37,614 bases of DNA from an uncultured Alphaproteobacteria bacterium (GCA_902567635.1 CACFNV010000011.1:1-37614); one strand, 5' to 3'. Shown: positions 19,030 through 30,127, counted from the first letter of the stretch. The notes: generated by a model from the letters alone, not told the origin. Numbers and translations: made by a program.

Positions 19030-20236
19030 TTAATCTCTCTTTACTTCTGCGACTATTTTTGCTGCTGCCTCATTCAAGTTATCAGCTGAAATTACATTAA
19101 GTCCACTGGAATTGATAATTTCTTTACCTTTTTCTACATTGGTACCTTCTAGTCTAACAACCAAAGGCACCTCAAGATTAACCTCTTTTGCTGCTGAAAC
19201 TACTCCTTCTGCAATTACATCACATCTCATTATTCCTCCAAAGATGTTAACAAGTATACCTTTAACATTTTTATCTGATGTGATGATTTTAAAAGCTTCA
19301 TAAACCTTTTCTTTTGTTGCACCCCCCCCCAACATCCAGAAAATTAGCTGGTTCTGACCCATGCAATTTTATAATATCCATTGTAGCCATGGCCAGGCCG
19401 GCTCCATTAACCATGCAACCTATCTCACCATCAAGAGAAATATAATTTAAATCAAATTTAGAAGCTTGTAACTCCTTTGGGTCCTCTTCAGTTTCATCCC
19501 TTAAATTTTCAATTTCTTTGTTCTTAAACAGGGCATTCCCATCAAAGCTTATTTTACAATCAAGGCAGACAAGTGTATCCTCCTCTCCCAATATGAGAGG
19601 ATTTATTTCTATCATTTGGCAGTTTTTATCTGTAAACATTTTATACAGATTTCTGGTCATATTTATACAAGACTTATAGGGTTTTCCACTCAACCCTAAA
19701 GAAAGAGCAACTTTTCTCCCGTGATGATCAGAGTAACCTTCTGCTGGATCTACAAATATGGTGTTTATATCTTCTGGGTTTTCCTCAGCTACCTTTTCAA
19801 TGTCCATACCTCCTTTCTTTGAGCACACGAAGGCTATAGAACTATTTGACCGATCAATTAACAAAGAAAGATAAAACTCTTTAAGTATTTGACATCCAGC
19901 TTCGATATATACTTTATTTACTTCTTTTCCCTCTTTACCAGTTTGCTTTGTAACTAATTTTTTCCCAAGCATGCTTTTTGCTTCCTTGAGAGCATTCTCT
20001 AAGTTACTTGTAATCCTGACACCTCCTTTTTCACCCGCTTCTTTTTCTAAGAACTTACCTTTTCCTCTACCTCCTGCATGAATTTGCGCCTTAACAGCGT
20101 ATACACTTTCTACATTCTGAAAGATTTTAAGTTTATCCTTTTCAGGCTTACCTTCTTTATAGATTACTATCCCTTCTTGGACAGGTACATTATACTCCTT
20201 AAGTAGTAGTTTGCCTTGAAATTCATGTATATTCAT
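19030..20236 (-). CDS. sucC: Succinate-CoA ligase subunit beta, interrupted by a one-base frameshift
   Basis: ATP-grasp subunit of succinyl-CoA synthetase. The first frame starts at an ATG with CAGGAAGA upstream and matches SucC from M-N-I-H-E-F-Q to D-V-G-G-G. It then derails after residue 305 and stops near 19298. The second frame picks up at [13 protein letters not shown] and carries the normal C-terminus, including [10 protein letters not shown]. The break is a run of nine G (C at 19322-19330 as given). Eight would restore one 401-residue protein, which is the family length. Everything else looks under normal selection, with sucD 3 nt downstream. An assembly or sequencing error, or recent tract expansion, is more likely than an old pseudogene. 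Confidence 0.92.
19322..19330 (-). other. G9 homopolymer at the sucC frameshift
   Basis: Nine G on the coding strand directly after the Asp-Val codons of D-V-G-G-G-A-T. Eight G followed by T would encode G-G-G-A-T in frame, so there is one surplus base. Confidence 0.9.
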
Positions 20237-20265
20237 TCGATCTTCCTGATTTCATTTTAACAAAT

Positions 20266-21255
<990 letters not shown>

Positions 21256-21354
21256 TTAACCGCCATTAACTTCCTATAAAGAGATATTTTTGCATGGATA
21301 AAAATGACTTGAATCAAAAACTAAAATAAAATTAGCTGGATTCCAACTTATTTG

Positions 21355-21383
21355 TTGAAACAATAGCGATTAAAAAATATACG
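21355..21383 (+). promoter_or_regulatory. Candidate promoter for mcl2-mch
   Basis: TTGAAA (21355-21360), a 17-nt spacer, then TATACG (21378-21383), in the divergent mdh/mcl2 gap. A start site near 21390 would leave a short leader still containing AGGA (21395-21398). Confidence 0.4.
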
Positions 21384-21407
21384 ATTAATTCGAAAGGACA
21401 CTTTGAG

Positions 21408-22289
21408 ATGAATAAGAATTTCTATCCTCACAGATCGGCGCTTTATATGCCAGGCTCCAACGAACGAGCTTTGGAGAAGGCGAAAACACTTGCAGCAGAT
21501 CTTTTTATTTTTGATTTTGAAGACGCAGTATCTCCTGAAAACAAAGAAAAAGCTAGAGATTTAGTTGCAAATGTTCTTACAGCCCAAAAGTCAGAGTATG
21601 GTCAAAAGAAAATACTCACTAGGGTAAATTCGATTGAGTCGGAATGGGGAATTTTAGACTTAGAAGCTATAAAAAGTTGTAAAACAGATGGTATAATATT
21701 TCCAAAAGTAAATGAATTAAAGGATGTTCAAAGAATAAAAAGAGAAATATCAAAAATGAATTTTTCACATGAAACAGAAATTTGGATTATGGTAGAAACA
21801 CCAAAATGTGTGATTAACCTTCAATCTATATTGGAAGAGTTTAAAGGTCTTTCTGGCATTGTATTGGGTACCAATGATTTGGCCAAAGAGCTGGGTTTGC
21901 CTAAGCAGGAAAATAGGCTTGGATTAATACATTCCCTAACCTCCACTGTTTTAATAGCTAAGGCTTTTGGTGTTTTATGCTTGGATGGAGTCTTCAATAA
22001 AATAGGAGATGATGGTGGTTTATTTGAGGAATTAGAGGAAGGAAAGCAATTAGGATACGATGGAAAAACATTAATCCATCCAAGCCAAATTGAAAAAACT
22101 AATCAGATTTTTTCGCCATCTTTAGAAGAAATCCAATTAGCCAAAAAATATATAGATGCTTTTGCAAAAAAAGAAAATGAAGGAAAGGGAGTAATAACAG
22201 TTGATGGTGTTCTAGTAGAGGAACTTCATGTTCAGCAGGCTCAGGCAACTTTGGAGAAAATAAGGATTATTAATCAGTTTAATGAATAG
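21408..22289 (+). CDS. mcl2: CitE-family CoA-ester enzyme, probable (3S)-malyl-CoA thioesterase (Mcl2-like)
   Basis: A 293-residue HpcH/HpaI-CitE family protein. The segments H-P-F/Y-x-R-S-x-L-Y-x-P-G-S-x-E-R-A-L-E-K-A, F-D-F-E-D-A-V, G-T-N-D-L-A-K-E-L-G and Y-D-G-K-T-L-I-H-P-S-Q resemble Rhodobacter Mcl2 more than Mcl1, by memory of both. Mcl2 hydrolyses malyl-CoA to malate at the end of the ethylmalonyl-CoA pathway. Mcl1 does the carbon-carbon cleavage. No Mcl1 is in the window, so a lyase role for this protein is possible. It is 12 nt before mch and starts the plus-strand block. Confidence 0.82.
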   Translation: MNKNFYPHRSALYMPGSNERALEKAKTLAADLFIFDFEDAVSPENKEKARDLVANVLTAQKSEYGQKKILTRVNSIESEWGILDLEAIKSCKTDGIIFPKVNELKDVQRIKREISKMNFSHETEIWIMVETPKCVINLQSILEEFKGLSGIVLGTNDLAKELGLPKQENRLGLIHSLTSTVLIAKAFGVLCLDGVFNKIGDDGGLFEELEEGKQLGYDGKTLIHPSQIEKTNQIFSPSLEEIQLAKKYIDAFAKKENEGKGVITVDGVLVEELHVQQAQATLEKIRIINQFNE

Positions 22290-22301
22290 AGGGGGAACAA
22301 A

Positions 22302-23348
22302 TTGACAGGAAATATTGGACGATTTTTTGAAGATTATGAAATTGGAGAGGAAATATCTCATGCTACCCCACGAACATTAACAGAAGCAGATAACTCAATT
22401 TATATGTCGATATATCCCACAAGGTTTGCAGTCAACTCATCTAAAGAGTTTGCAATGGCCTGCGGTTTTAAAGATAGGCCATTAGATGAGCTTATTGTTT
22501 TCCATACGGTCTTTGGTAAAACGGTACCAGATATTTCATTAAATGCGATTGCGAATTTAGGATATGCAGAGGGAAAGTTTTTTCGACCAGTGTACCCTGG
22601 AGAAACAATTAGAGCGTATTCCACAGTTTTAGGTCTGAAGCAAAATTCCAGTGGAAATTCTGGTCTTGTGTACGTCAGGTCAAGGGGTGAAAATCAAAAT
22701 GGAAAACTTGTATTGGAATACACTCGTTGGGTAATGGTCAAAAAGAGAAAACCATTAGATATTAACTTTAAAAACAAAATACCAGAATTATCTGAAAACG
22801 TTAATTCCTGTGATTTGCAAATACCGTATGATCTAAATTTCTTAGAATATGATAAGTCAATGGCGGGTTCAGATAAAGGTTTTGATGATTATATTGTTGG
22901 CGAATTTGTAGATCATGTTGACGGGTGTACAATCCACGAATCAGATCATCTTTTTGCTACTCGTTTATGGCAAAACAACTCGAAGGTACATTTTGACACA
23001 AATGCCAGAGTTGATAATAAGCGACTAATTTATGGGGGCCATATTATTTCTTTGGTGCGAGCCTTAAGCTTTAACGGTCTAGAAAATGCTCAGATTGTTT
23101 TTGCGATTAATGGAGGATCACACGTAAATCCTATTTTTGCAGAAGACACAATCTACGCATGGTCAGAGGTTTTAGAAAAATTTGATTTTGAATCAAGAAA
23201 CATCGCAGCTTTAAGATTAAGGAGTGTGGGCTCAAAGGTTCAAGATAACAAAATGCAGTTGAAAGATAAAGAGGGCAAGTATCTTCCAAATATTATTTTA
23301 GATTTTGACTATTGGGTTTTAATCCCAAAGTTTCATAAAAGAAGTTAA
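22302..23348 (+). CDS. mch: Mesaconyl-CoA hydratase (MaoC-like)
   Basis: Hydrates mesaconyl-C1-CoA to beta-methylmalyl-CoA in the ethylmalonyl-CoA pathway. The 348 residues form two hot-dog-fold halves. Strong matches to Rhodobacter Mch are visible: F-F-E-D, H-A-T-P-R-T-x-T-E, V-F-H-x-V-F-G-K-T-V-P-D-I-S-L-N-A-I-A-N-L-G-Y, H-V-D-G and Y-G-G-H-I-I-S-L. The start is a TTG at 22302, supported by GAGGGGG 5-7 nt upstream and by the aligned N-terminus. It follows mcl2 by 12 nt and should be co-transcribed with it. Confidence 0.93.
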   Translation: MTGNIGRFFEDYEIGEEISHATPRTLTEADNSIYMSIYPTRFAVNSSKEFAMACGFKDRPLDELIVFHTVFGKTVPDISLNAIANLGYAEGKFFRPVYPGETIRAYSTVLGLKQNSSGNSGLVYVRSRGENQNGKLVLEYTRWVMVKKRKPLDINFKNKIPELSENVNSCDLQIPYDLNFLEYDKSMAGSDKGFDDYIVGEFVDHVDGCTIHESDHLFATRLWQNNSKVHFDTNARVDNKRLIYGGHIISLVRALSFNGLENAQIVFAINGGSHVNPIFAEDTIYAWSEVLEKFDFESRNIAALRLRSVGSKVQDNKMQLKDKEGKYLPNIILDFDYWVLIPKFHKRS

Positions 23349-23362
23349 AAATTTATCTTTAC

Positions 23363-23390
23363 TTGAAGAAATTATTTTAAGTTGTATATT
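23363..23390 (+). promoter_or_regulatory. Candidate promoter for sdhCDAB
   Basis: TTGAAG (23363-23368), a 16-nt spacer, then TATATT (23385-23390), in the 85-nt gap after mch. It would give sdhC a leader of about 37 nt. Confidence 0.4.
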
Positions 23391-23433
23391 TTTAGTGATT
23401 AGGAACCCTAGAAATAATTAGAAAAAGGTTATT

Positions 23434-23811
23434 ATGGATAATAGGCCATTGTCTCCACATCTTTCGATTTATAGGCCACAGATAACATCAGTTTTGTCCA
23501 TTTTTCATAGGTTAACTGGAGCAGGGTTATTTTTTAGTACGATTTTAATTATAATATGGATAGCAGCCGTTGCAGCAGGAGCTGAATATTATAAATCTAT
23601 AAAAGTTTTTTATTCCAGCCCACCGCTTATATTAGTATTAAGTGTATCTCTTTGGGCCTTGTGGTATCATTTTTTTACTGGCTTACGTCATCTTTATTGG
23701 GACCTTGGTTTGGGATTTAATCTTAGATCAGTATCTCTTAGCGGTTGGATAGCAATCACATGCTCATCACTGGCAACTTTATTAAACATTATTATAATCA
23801 ATATTTTGTAG
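23434..23811 (+). CDS. sdhC: Succinate dehydrogenase cytochrome b556 subunit
   Basis: Membrane anchor of complex II, 125 residues. The opening R-P-L-S-P-H-L-x-I-Y is the family signature. H-R-L-T-G-A follows before the first helix, and Y-H-F-F-T-G-L-R-H-L-x-W-D-L-G contains the candidate haem-ligand histidines. Three membrane helices are visible (about 30-50, 65-85 and 105-124). It is the first gene of sdhCDAB, with sdhD 15 nt downstream. Confidence 0.95.
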   Translation: MDNRPLSPHLSIYRPQITSVLSIFHRLTGAGLFFSTILIIIWIAAVAAGAEYYKSIKVFYSSPPLILVLSVSLWALWYHFFTGLRHLYWDLGLGFNLRSVSLSGWIAITCSSLATLLNIIIINIL

Positions 23812-23825
23812 GTTTTGGATGGGAA

Positions 23826-24149
23826 ATGTCTTCAGGGATTAAACATTGGCGTCAACAACGCATAACTTCTATTCTTTTGATCCCATTAACTGTGTGGTTT
23901 TTAATTTTTATGTCTATTAACGTTGGAGAAGATTATGTTGTCGTTAAATCCGCTTTAGAACAACCCCTTAACATTATTATGATGTCTTTATTTATAGTAG
24001 CGACACTTTTACACCTTCAACAAGGCTTGCAAGTTATAATAGAAGACTATTTCTACAAGAAGACTTTTTTGGTATTGAATAATGTTTTTTGTGGCTTTCT
24101 CATGATCGTAGGACTATTTAGTTTATTTAAATTAGCTGTTTTTGGATAA
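23826..24149 (+). CDS. sdhD: Succinate dehydrogenase membrane anchor subunit
   Basis: Second complex II anchor, 107 residues with three hydrophobic helices. G-I-K-H-W-R-Q-Q-R-I-T-S at the start matches the family H-W-x-x-Q-R-x-T, and H-L-Q-Q-G-L-Q-V-I-I-E-D-Y carries the conserved histidine and the end motif. I chose the ATG at 23826, which has GGATGGGAA just upstream. The frame is open to 23745 but that would overlap sdhC by 67 nt and adds no conserved sequence. sdhA begins 4 nt after the stop codon. Confidence 0.92.
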   Translation: MSSGIKHWRQQRITSILLIPLTVWFLIFMSINVGEDYVVVKSALEQPLNIIMMSLFIVATLLHLQQGLQVIIEDYFYKKTFLVLNNVFCGFLMIVGLFSLFKLAVFG

Positions 24150-24152
24150 ATT

Positions 24153-25961
24153 ATGAAATCATATGAAATAATTGATCATACGTACGACGTCGTAATCGTA
24201 GGAGCAGGTGGCGCTGGCCTTAGAGCAACTTTAGGAATGGCAGAACAGGGACTAAAAACTGCCTGTGTTACTAAAGTTTTTCCAACAAGAAGTCACACTG
24301 TAGCAGCGCAAGGAGGAATAGCTGCATCTTTATCAAACATGGGTCCTGATCATTGGCATTGGCATATGTATGATACTGTAAAAGGCTCTGATTGGCTTGG
24401 AGACTCAGATGCAATGGAATATCTAGCAAAAGAGGCCCCTAAGGCGGTTTATGAGCTAGAACATTATGGTGTTCCCTTTTCAAGAACTGAAGAAGGCAAA
24501 ATTTATCAAAGGCCATTTGGTGGACATACAACTGAATTTGGAGAGGGACCTCCGGTACAAAGAACATGTGCGGCCGCCGATAGGACAGGTCATGCAATAC
24601 TCCACACTTTATATGGGCAGTCACTCAAAAATAACGCAGAATTTTTTATAGAGTATTTTGCTATCGACCTGATAATGACAGAAGATGGCGAATGTCAAGG
24701 CATTTTAGCGTGGAAGCTTGATGATGGAACATTGCACAGATTTAATGCAAAAATGGTAGTTTTAGCGACCGGTGGATATGGAAGAGCTTACTTTTCTGCA
24801 ACTTCAGCGCACACTTGTACTGGAGATGGAAATGGCATGGTTGCAAGACAATCAATGCCTTTGCAAGACATGGAATTTGTTCAGTTTCATCCAACTGGAA
24901 TTTATGGAGCAGGTTGCCTCATTACTGAAGGAGCAAGGGGTGAAGGGGGTTATTTAACTAACTCTGAAGGCGAGCGTTTCATGGAGAGGTATGCACCGAC
25001 TTATAAAGACCTGGCAAGTCGGGATGTTGTGTCTCGTTGCATGACTATGGAAATCAGAGATGGAAGAGGGGTTGGAAACGATAAGGACCATATTTACCTT
25101 CACTTGAATCACCTTCCTCCAGAAACATTGGCTGAAAGGCTTCCAGGGATATCAGAGAGCGCGAGAATTTTCTCTGGAGTAGACGTAACTAAAGATCCAA
25201 TTCCGGTTCTGCCTACAGTTCATTATAATATGGGAGGGATTCCCACGAATTATTGGGGTGAGGTTATAAACCCTGACGAACAAGATAAAAACAAAATACA
25301 ACCGGGGCTCATGGCTGTTGGGGAAGCGGGGTGTGCATCTGTTCATGGTGCTAATCGGTTAGGTTCTAACAGCTTAATTGATCTCGTGGTCTTTGGAAGA
25401 GCAGCTGCTATTAGGGCTGCTGAGGTAGTTGATAGGAACTCCTCGAACAGACCGTTAAATAAATCATCGGTTGAAAAATCTTTGGATAGATTTGATGGGC
25501 TGAGGTTTTCTGATGGACAAACATCTACAGCTGAATTGAGATTAAAAATGCAAAAAACAATGCAAACGGATGCCGCTGTATTTCGTTCAGATAAAACTCT
25601 CTCTGAGGGTGTTAAAAAGATGGCAGATATAGCAGCTGGTGTTGATTACTTAAATGTAAAAGATAAATCTCTTATCTGGAACACAGACTTGATGGAAACC
25701 TTAGAGTTAACTAATTTGATGCCTAACGCCCTAGCGACGATCGTATCAGCAGAAGCAAGAAAAGAGAGCAGAGGTGCTCATGCACAGGAGGATTTTCCTG
25801 ACAGAGATGACGAAAATTGGAGGAAGCATACGCTAGCAAAAATCTCTGATAATGGCTTCGTAAATTTATCATATAGAGATGTTATTAAAAAACCTCTGAC
25901 TGACAACAAAGATGGTGGAATTGACATCAAAAAGATTAAACCTAAAGCAAGGGTGTATTAA
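24153..25961 (+). CDS. sdhA: Succinate dehydrogenase flavoprotein subunit
   Basis: Catalytic subunit of complex II, oxidising succinate to fumarate. The 602 residues are full length. Landmarks are the FAD-binding G-A-G-G-A-G (17-22), [10 protein letters not shown] with H48 as the likely covalent FAD site, the H-T-C-T-G-D-G segment, F-H-P-T-G, and a C-terminal helical domain. It lies 4 nt after sdhD and 4 nt before sdhB. Confidence 0.98.
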   Translation: MKSYEIIDHTYDVVIVGAGGAGLRATLGMAEQGLKTACVTKVFPTRSHTVAAQGGIAASLSNMGPDHWHWHMYDTVKGSDWLGDSDAMEYLAKEAPKAVYELEHYGVPFSRTEEGKIYQRPFGGHTTEFGEGPPVQRTCAAADRTGHAILHTLYGQSLKNNAEFFIEYFAIDLIMTEDGECQGILAWKLDDGTLHRFNAKMVVLATGGYGRAYFSATSAHTCTGDGNGMVARQSMPLQDMEFVQFHPTGIYGAGCLITEGARGEGGYLTNSEGERFMERYAPTYKDLASRDVVSRCMTMEIRDGRGVGNDKDHIYLHLNHLPPETLAERLPGISESARIFSGVDVTKDPIPVLPTVHYNMGGIPTNYWGEVINPDEQDKNKIQPGLMAVGEAGCASVHGANRLGSNSLIDLVVFGRAAAIRAAEVVDRNSSNRPLNKSSVEKSLDRFDGLRFSDGQTSTAELRLKMQKTMQTDAAVFRSDKTLSEGVKKMADIAAGVDYLNVKDKSLIWNTDLMETLELTNLMPNALATIVSAEARKESRGAHAQEDFPDRDDENWRKHTLAKISDNGFVNLSYRDVIKKPLTDNKDGGIDIKKIKPKARVY

Positions 25962-25964
25962 CAA

Positions 25965-26741
25965 ATGGTTGAATTTAGGCTGCCACAAAACTCTCGAGTT
26001 TCTAAAGGGAAGGTTTGGGAAAAACCAGATAACGCAGAAAATCTAAAAGAAATAAAAATTTACCGCTATAACCCTGATGATAATGAAAATCCGAGAATCG
26101 ATACATTTTTTATTGATTTAGATAAATGTGGTCCAATGATGTTGGATGCATTGATAAAAATAAAGAGTGAAATAGACCCAACTTTAACCTTTAGACGATC
26201 TTGCCGTGAAGGAATATGCGGTTCATGCTCAATGAATATTGGAGGTGTAAACACTCTAGCTTGCTTAAAGGGAATGAACGAATTTAAAGGAACAATCAAT
26301 GTTTATCCTCTTCCTCATCTTCCCGTCATTAAAGACTTGGTTCCCGACTTAAATAATTTTTACAAACAGCACGCCAGTATAAAGCCATGGCTGGAGACAA
26401 ATACAGAGGAGCCGGAAGGCGAATGGCTTCAATCTGTAGAAGAAAGGAAGTTTCTTGATGGGCTATATGAATGCGTTATGTGCGCTTGTTGTTCCACCTC
26501 CTGTCCGAGTTACTGGTGGAACGGTGATAAATATTTAGGACCTGCTGCTCTGTTGCACGCATATCGTTGGATAATTGACAGTAGAGACCAAGAAAGAGAG
26601 GGACGTCTAAAAGAATTGGATGACTCCTTCAAGCTATATCGCTGTCATACTATAATGAACTGTGCAAAAGCTTGCCCAAAGGGCCTCAACCCGGCAAAAG
26701 CGATTGCAGAGATAAAGAAACTCCAGTCACAAAATGTCTAG
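25965..26741 (+). CDS. sdhB: Succinate dehydrogenase iron-sulfur subunit
   Basis: Electron-transfer subunit of complex II, 258 residues. The 2Fe-2S ligands are C80, C85, C88 and C100 (C-R-E-G-I-C-G-S-C). The [12 protein letters not shown] block (170-181) and [17 protein letters not shown] hold the 4Fe-4S and 3Fe-4S ligands. All are intact. The stop codon overlaps the stop of convergent ecm by 4 bp (CTAG). Confidence 0.98.
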   Translation: MVEFRLPQNSRVSKGKVWEKPDNAENLKEIKIYRYNPDDNENPRIDTFFIDLDKCGPMMLDALIKIKSEIDPTLTFRRSCREGICGSCSMNIGGVNTLACLKGMNEFKGTINVYPLPHLPVIKDLVPDLNNFYKQHASIKPWLETNTEEPEGEWLQSVEERKFLDGLYECVMCACCSTSCPSYWWNGDKYLGPAALLHAYRWIIDSRDQEREGRLKELDDSFKLYRCHTIMNCAKACPKGLNPAKAIAEIKKLQSQNV

Positions 26742-28684
26742 AAGTTAGCCTCCTTGACAATACCAGAAATATCCATAATTATTTTGTTCAAGTCAAAATC
26801 TTTTGGGGTATAAACCTTTTTAATGCCCATCTTATAAAGACTTTTAAAATCTTTTTCAGGAATTATTCCTCCAACAATAATAGGAACTTCACCCATTTTT
26901 TTTTGTCTCAATAAGGATGTAATGTCTGAAAGAATTTTCAAATGGCTTCCAGATAATATTGAAAGCCCGATTAGGTGTACCGATTCTTCTAAGGCAGAAT
27001 TCACAATTTGCTCTGGTGTTAATCTTATTCCTTGATAAACAACATCTAAACCTGCTTCTTTGGCCCTCATGGCGATTTGCTCTGCACCATTTGAGTGACC
27101 ATCTAAACCTGGTTTCCCAATAAGAATTTTTATTGTTCTATTTAGCTTTTTATTAACTTTTAATACTTCCTTCTTTATTTTTGATAATTCTTCATTTTCT
27201 GTAGTATTGCTTACAGTTATTCCTGTTGGAGCTCTGAACTCTCCATAAATAGATCGCATTGCGTCCGCCCACTCACCTGTAGTAACTCCTGCTTTAGCAG
27301 CATCAATTGAAGCTGGCATAATATTTTTCCCACTCTTAGCAGTTTCTTGAAGAATTCTTATAGCGTTTTTAACGTTTTCATCGTTCCGTGATTTTTTCCA
27401 CTTTGTTAATGAATATATTTGAGAGTTCTCTAGTTCTGGGTCAACAATAAAAACGTCATCTCCTTTTTTTGAAAAGGGACTCTCCTCAGTAGATGTAAAT
27501 GCATTAACTCCCACGATTATAGTCTCTCTTTTTTCAATTTTTTCCAGTCTTTTTGCATTGGAGGAAACTAGAGATGTTTTCATGAATTCTAATGCTGACT
27601 CAGTGCCGCCCAACTCTTCTATCTTTCTAAATTTAATATTTACCGATTCTTTTATTGATGAGACTTTTTTTTCAATTACTGGATTGTTATCAAATATATC
27701 TTCATACTCGAGTAAATCTGTTTCAAACGCTAAAATCTGCTGCATTCTTAAGGACCATTGCTGGTCCCAAGGCCTTGGTAATCCCATGGCCTCATTCCAG
27801 GCAGGAAGTTGAATTGCTCTGGCTCGCGCTTTTTTTGAAAGTGTTACAGCTAAGAGTTCAAGAAGTATTCTGTAAACATTATTTTCTGGCTGTTGTTCAG
27901 TCAGTCCTAAACTATTTACCTGCACACCGTAGCGAAATCTTCTTAACTTTTCATCTTTTACTCCGTACCTTTCTAGACAAATTTCATCCCAAAGCTCCAC
28001 GAAAGCTCTCATTTTGCACAATTCACTAATAAACTTTATTCCAGCATTAACAAAAAATGACACTCTACCGACAATTTGCGGGAAATGTGCTTTTGACACT
28101 CGATCTCTGATAGTGTCTAAAACTGAAACAGCCGTTGCAATTGCAAAAGCCACTTCTTCTACTATTGTTCCCCCAGCTTCTTGAAGATGATAAGAGCATA
28201 TATTAATCGGATTCCATTTAGGCACTTTATGAAAACAAAACTCAGATACATCTGCGATTAACTTTAAACTCTCATCTGGTGGAAATATATAGGTACCTCT
28301 GCTTAAGTATTCTTTGATTATATCGTTTTGAACAGTACCTTGAAGAGACCCAATTTTTATTGAATTCTCTTCAGCTAAAGATAGGTATAGTGCCAATATC
28401 CAAGGAGCCGTAGCATTAATCGTCATGGACGTATTCATTTTGTCTAATGGAATACCATCAAATAGAATTCTCATGTCTCCTATATGGTTGATTGGCACTC
28501 CAACTTTACCCACCTCTCCACTGGCAAGTGGGTGATCACTGTCGTATCCTGTTTGGGTTGGCAAGTCAAAGGCGATTGACAAACCAGTTTGTCCTTTTTT
28601 TAAGTTCTCTTTAAAAAGCTTATTACTAGCTCTTGCAGTGCTATGTCCTGCGTAAGTTCGAAATATCCAAGGCTTTGATTTCAT
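26738..28684 (-). CDS. ecm: Ethylmalonyl-CoA mutase (B12-dependent)
   Basis: Coenzyme B12 mutase converting (2R)-ethylmalonyl-CoA to methylsuccinyl-CoA, the defining rearrangement of the ethylmalonyl-CoA pathway. The 648 residues match Ecm closely, for example [10 protein letters not shown] at the start, [13 protein letters not shown], and [13 protein letters not shown]. The C-terminal B12-binding domain carries D528-G-H530-S-N-G533, the D-x-H-x-x-G motif. Ecm is distinguished from methylmalonyl-CoA mutase by this overall pattern and by the neighbouring ccr. GAGAGGG lies upstream of the ATG. It is divergent from ccr and tail-overlaps sdhB. Confidence 0.95.
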   Translation of the reverse strand: MKSKPWIFRTYAGHSTARASNKLFKENLKKGQTGLSIAFDLPTQTGYDSDHPLASGEVGKVGVPINHIGDMRILFDGIPLDKMNTSMTINATAPWILALYLSLAEENSIKIGSLQGTVQNDIIKEYLSRGTYIFPPDESLKLIADVSEFCFHKVPKWNPINICSYHLQEAGGTIVEEVAFAIATAVSVLDTIRDRVSKAHFPQIVGRVSFFVNAGIKFISELCKMRAFVELWDEICLERYGVKDEKLRRFRYGVQVNSLGLTEQQPENNVYRILLELLAVTLSKKARARAIQLPAWNEAMGLPRPWDQQWSLRMQQILAFETDLLEYEDIFDNNPVIEKKVSSIKESVNIKFRKIEELGGTESALEFMKTSLVSSNAKRLEKIEKRETIIVGVNAFTSTEESPFSKKGDDVFIVDPELENSQIYSLTKWKKSRNDENVKNAIRILQETAKSGKNIMPASIDAAKAGVTTGEWADAMRSIYGEFRAPTGITVSNTTENEELSKIKKEVLKVNKKLNRTIKILIGKPGLDGHSNGAEQIAMRAKEAGLDVVYQGIRLTPEQIVNSALEESVHLIGLSILSGSHLKILSDITSLLRQKKMGEVPIIVGGIIPEKDFKSLYKMGIKKVYTPKDFDLNKIIMDISGIVKEANF

Positions 28685-28857
28685 AACCCTCTCTTTAATT
28701 TCAATAAAATTTTTTTACAAGGTGAATCTTATTTTATTATTATTATTCAAATTTTTTTTCAGATTATAAAATAATATTGATGAAATGATTTAAATAATTA
28801 CGGACATTTGATATAGTCTCTGGAATCACAAAAGAAAATTAAAGATCTCTCAAAAAT
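28685..28857. promoter_or_regulatory. Divergent ecm/ccr control region
   Basis: A 173-nt gap between the two divergent pathway genes. On the plus strand TATAGT (28812-28817) is a candidate -10 for ccr, but no good -35 is seen. A short ATT repeat starts near 28734 and a T8 run lies near 28752. No strong dyad was found. Confidence 0.4.
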
Positions 28858-30120
28858 ATGCTCAATAAAAAAGAAAAAAATCTTTATGAAGTTGGAGAAA
28901 TACCTGAATTGGGTGTTGTTCCAGAGAAAATGTATGCGTGGACCATTAGAAGGGAAAGGCATGGAAATCCAGAAAAAAGTTTTCAGATTGAAGTAGTGGA
29001 CACACCTAAAGTTGATAGTAATGAGGTTTTGGTTTTAGTGATGGCTGCTGGAGTCAATTATAACGGTATTTGGGCAGGATTGGGGACTCCAATTTCACCT
29101 TTTGATGTTCACAAGGCTGAATATCATATTGCTGGATCTGATGCATCTGGCATCGTTTGGGCCGTTGGAGAGAAAGTGAGAAGATGGAAAATTGGTGATG
29201 AGGTTGTAATTCATTGTAATCAGGATGATGGAGACGATGAGCAATGCAATGGAGGAGACCCTATGTATTCTTCAAGTCAAAGGATATGGGGATATGAAAC
29301 GCCTGATGGTTCCTTTTCCCAATTTACAAATGTTCAATCTCAGCAGCTTATGCCTAGGCCTAAGCATTTAACTTGGGAAGAGAGCGCCTGCTATACTTTA
29401 ACCTTAGCTACTGCATACAGAATGTTATTTGGTCATTCACCCCATGAATTAAGACCCGGGCAAAATGTTTTAGTTTGGGGGGCGTCTGGAGGACTGGGGT
29501 CGTTTGCCATACAGCTGGTAAATACTGCTGGAGCAAATGCCATAGGTGTAATATCTGACGAAGAAAAGAGAGACTTTGTTATGGATCTTGGTGCTAAAGG
29601 CGTCATAAACAGAAAGGATTTTAATTGTTGGGGTCAAATGCCTTTGGTGAATGGGCCAGAGTTTCGAGAGTGGATGAGTGAGGCAAGAAAGTTTGGTAAA
29701 GCTATTTGGGATATCTTAGGTAAAGGGGTAAATGTTGACATGGTTTTTGAACACCCTGGTGAAAGTACATTCCCAGTATCAGTTTTTGTAGCAAAAAAGG
29801 GTGGTATAGTAGTGATTTGTGCTGGAACTACTGGATACAATCTAACATTCGATGCCAGATATCTTTGGATGAATCAAAAAAGAGTTCAAGGAAGTCATTT
29901 TGCTAATTTGTTCCAAGCCAGTGCTGCAAATAAATTAATGATTGATAGGCGAATAGATCCTTGTATGTCAGAGGTTTTTCCTTGGCACAAAATACCTCAT
30001 GCTCATACCAAAATGCTGGAAAATAAGCATAAACCAGGTAACATGGCTGTACTGGTTAACTCACCAACAACCGGTTTAAGGACTATTGAAGACGCTAGGG
30101 AAGAAGGCATCATTGTTTAA
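28858..30120 (+). CDS. ccr: Crotonyl-CoA carboxylase/reductase
   Basis: NADPH-dependent reductive carboxylation of crotonyl-CoA to ethylmalonyl-CoA, the key CO2-fixing step of the EMC pathway. The 420 residues of this zinc-less MDR enzyme align with Rhodobacter Ccr almost throughout. Examples are M-A-A-G-V-N-Y-N-G-I-W-A-G-L-G, H-C-N-Q-D-D-G-D-D, and the cofactor motif W-G-A-S-G-G-L-G-S-F-A-I-Q-L. S-H-F-A-N with the active-site histidine lies near residue 345. The N-terminal extension is slightly shorter than in Rhodobacter. The ribosome-binding site is weak. Only 7 nt separate its stop from the convergent TIGR02186 gene. Confidence 0.97.
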   Translation: MLNKKEKNLYEVGEIPELGVVPEKMYAWTIRRERHGNPEKSFQIEVVDTPKVDSNEVLVLVMAAGVNYNGIWAGLGTPISPFDVHKAEYHIAGSDASGIVWAVGEKVRRWKIGDEVVIHCNQDDGDDEQCNGGDPMYSSSQRIWGYETPDGSFSQFTNVQSQQLMPRPKHLTWEESACYTLTLATAYRMLFGHSPHELRPGQNVLVWGASGGLGSFAIQLVNTAGANAIGVISDEEKRDFVMDLGAKGVINRKDFNCWGQMPLVNGPEFREWMSEARKFGKAIWDILGKGVNVDMVFEHPGESTFPVSVFVAKKGGIVVICAGTTGYNLTFDARYLWMNQKRVQGSHFANLFQASAANKLMIDRRIDPCMSEVFPWHKIPHAHTKMLENKHKPGNMAVLVNSPTTGLRTIEDAREEGIIV

Positions 30121-30127
30121 TTTGTAA

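Noticed and set aside
19030-19362. Separate small gene at the C-terminal part of sucC
   Set aside because: Its conserved part is exactly the missing SucC C-terminus; its apparent first residues are the upstream SucC coding region read out of frame.
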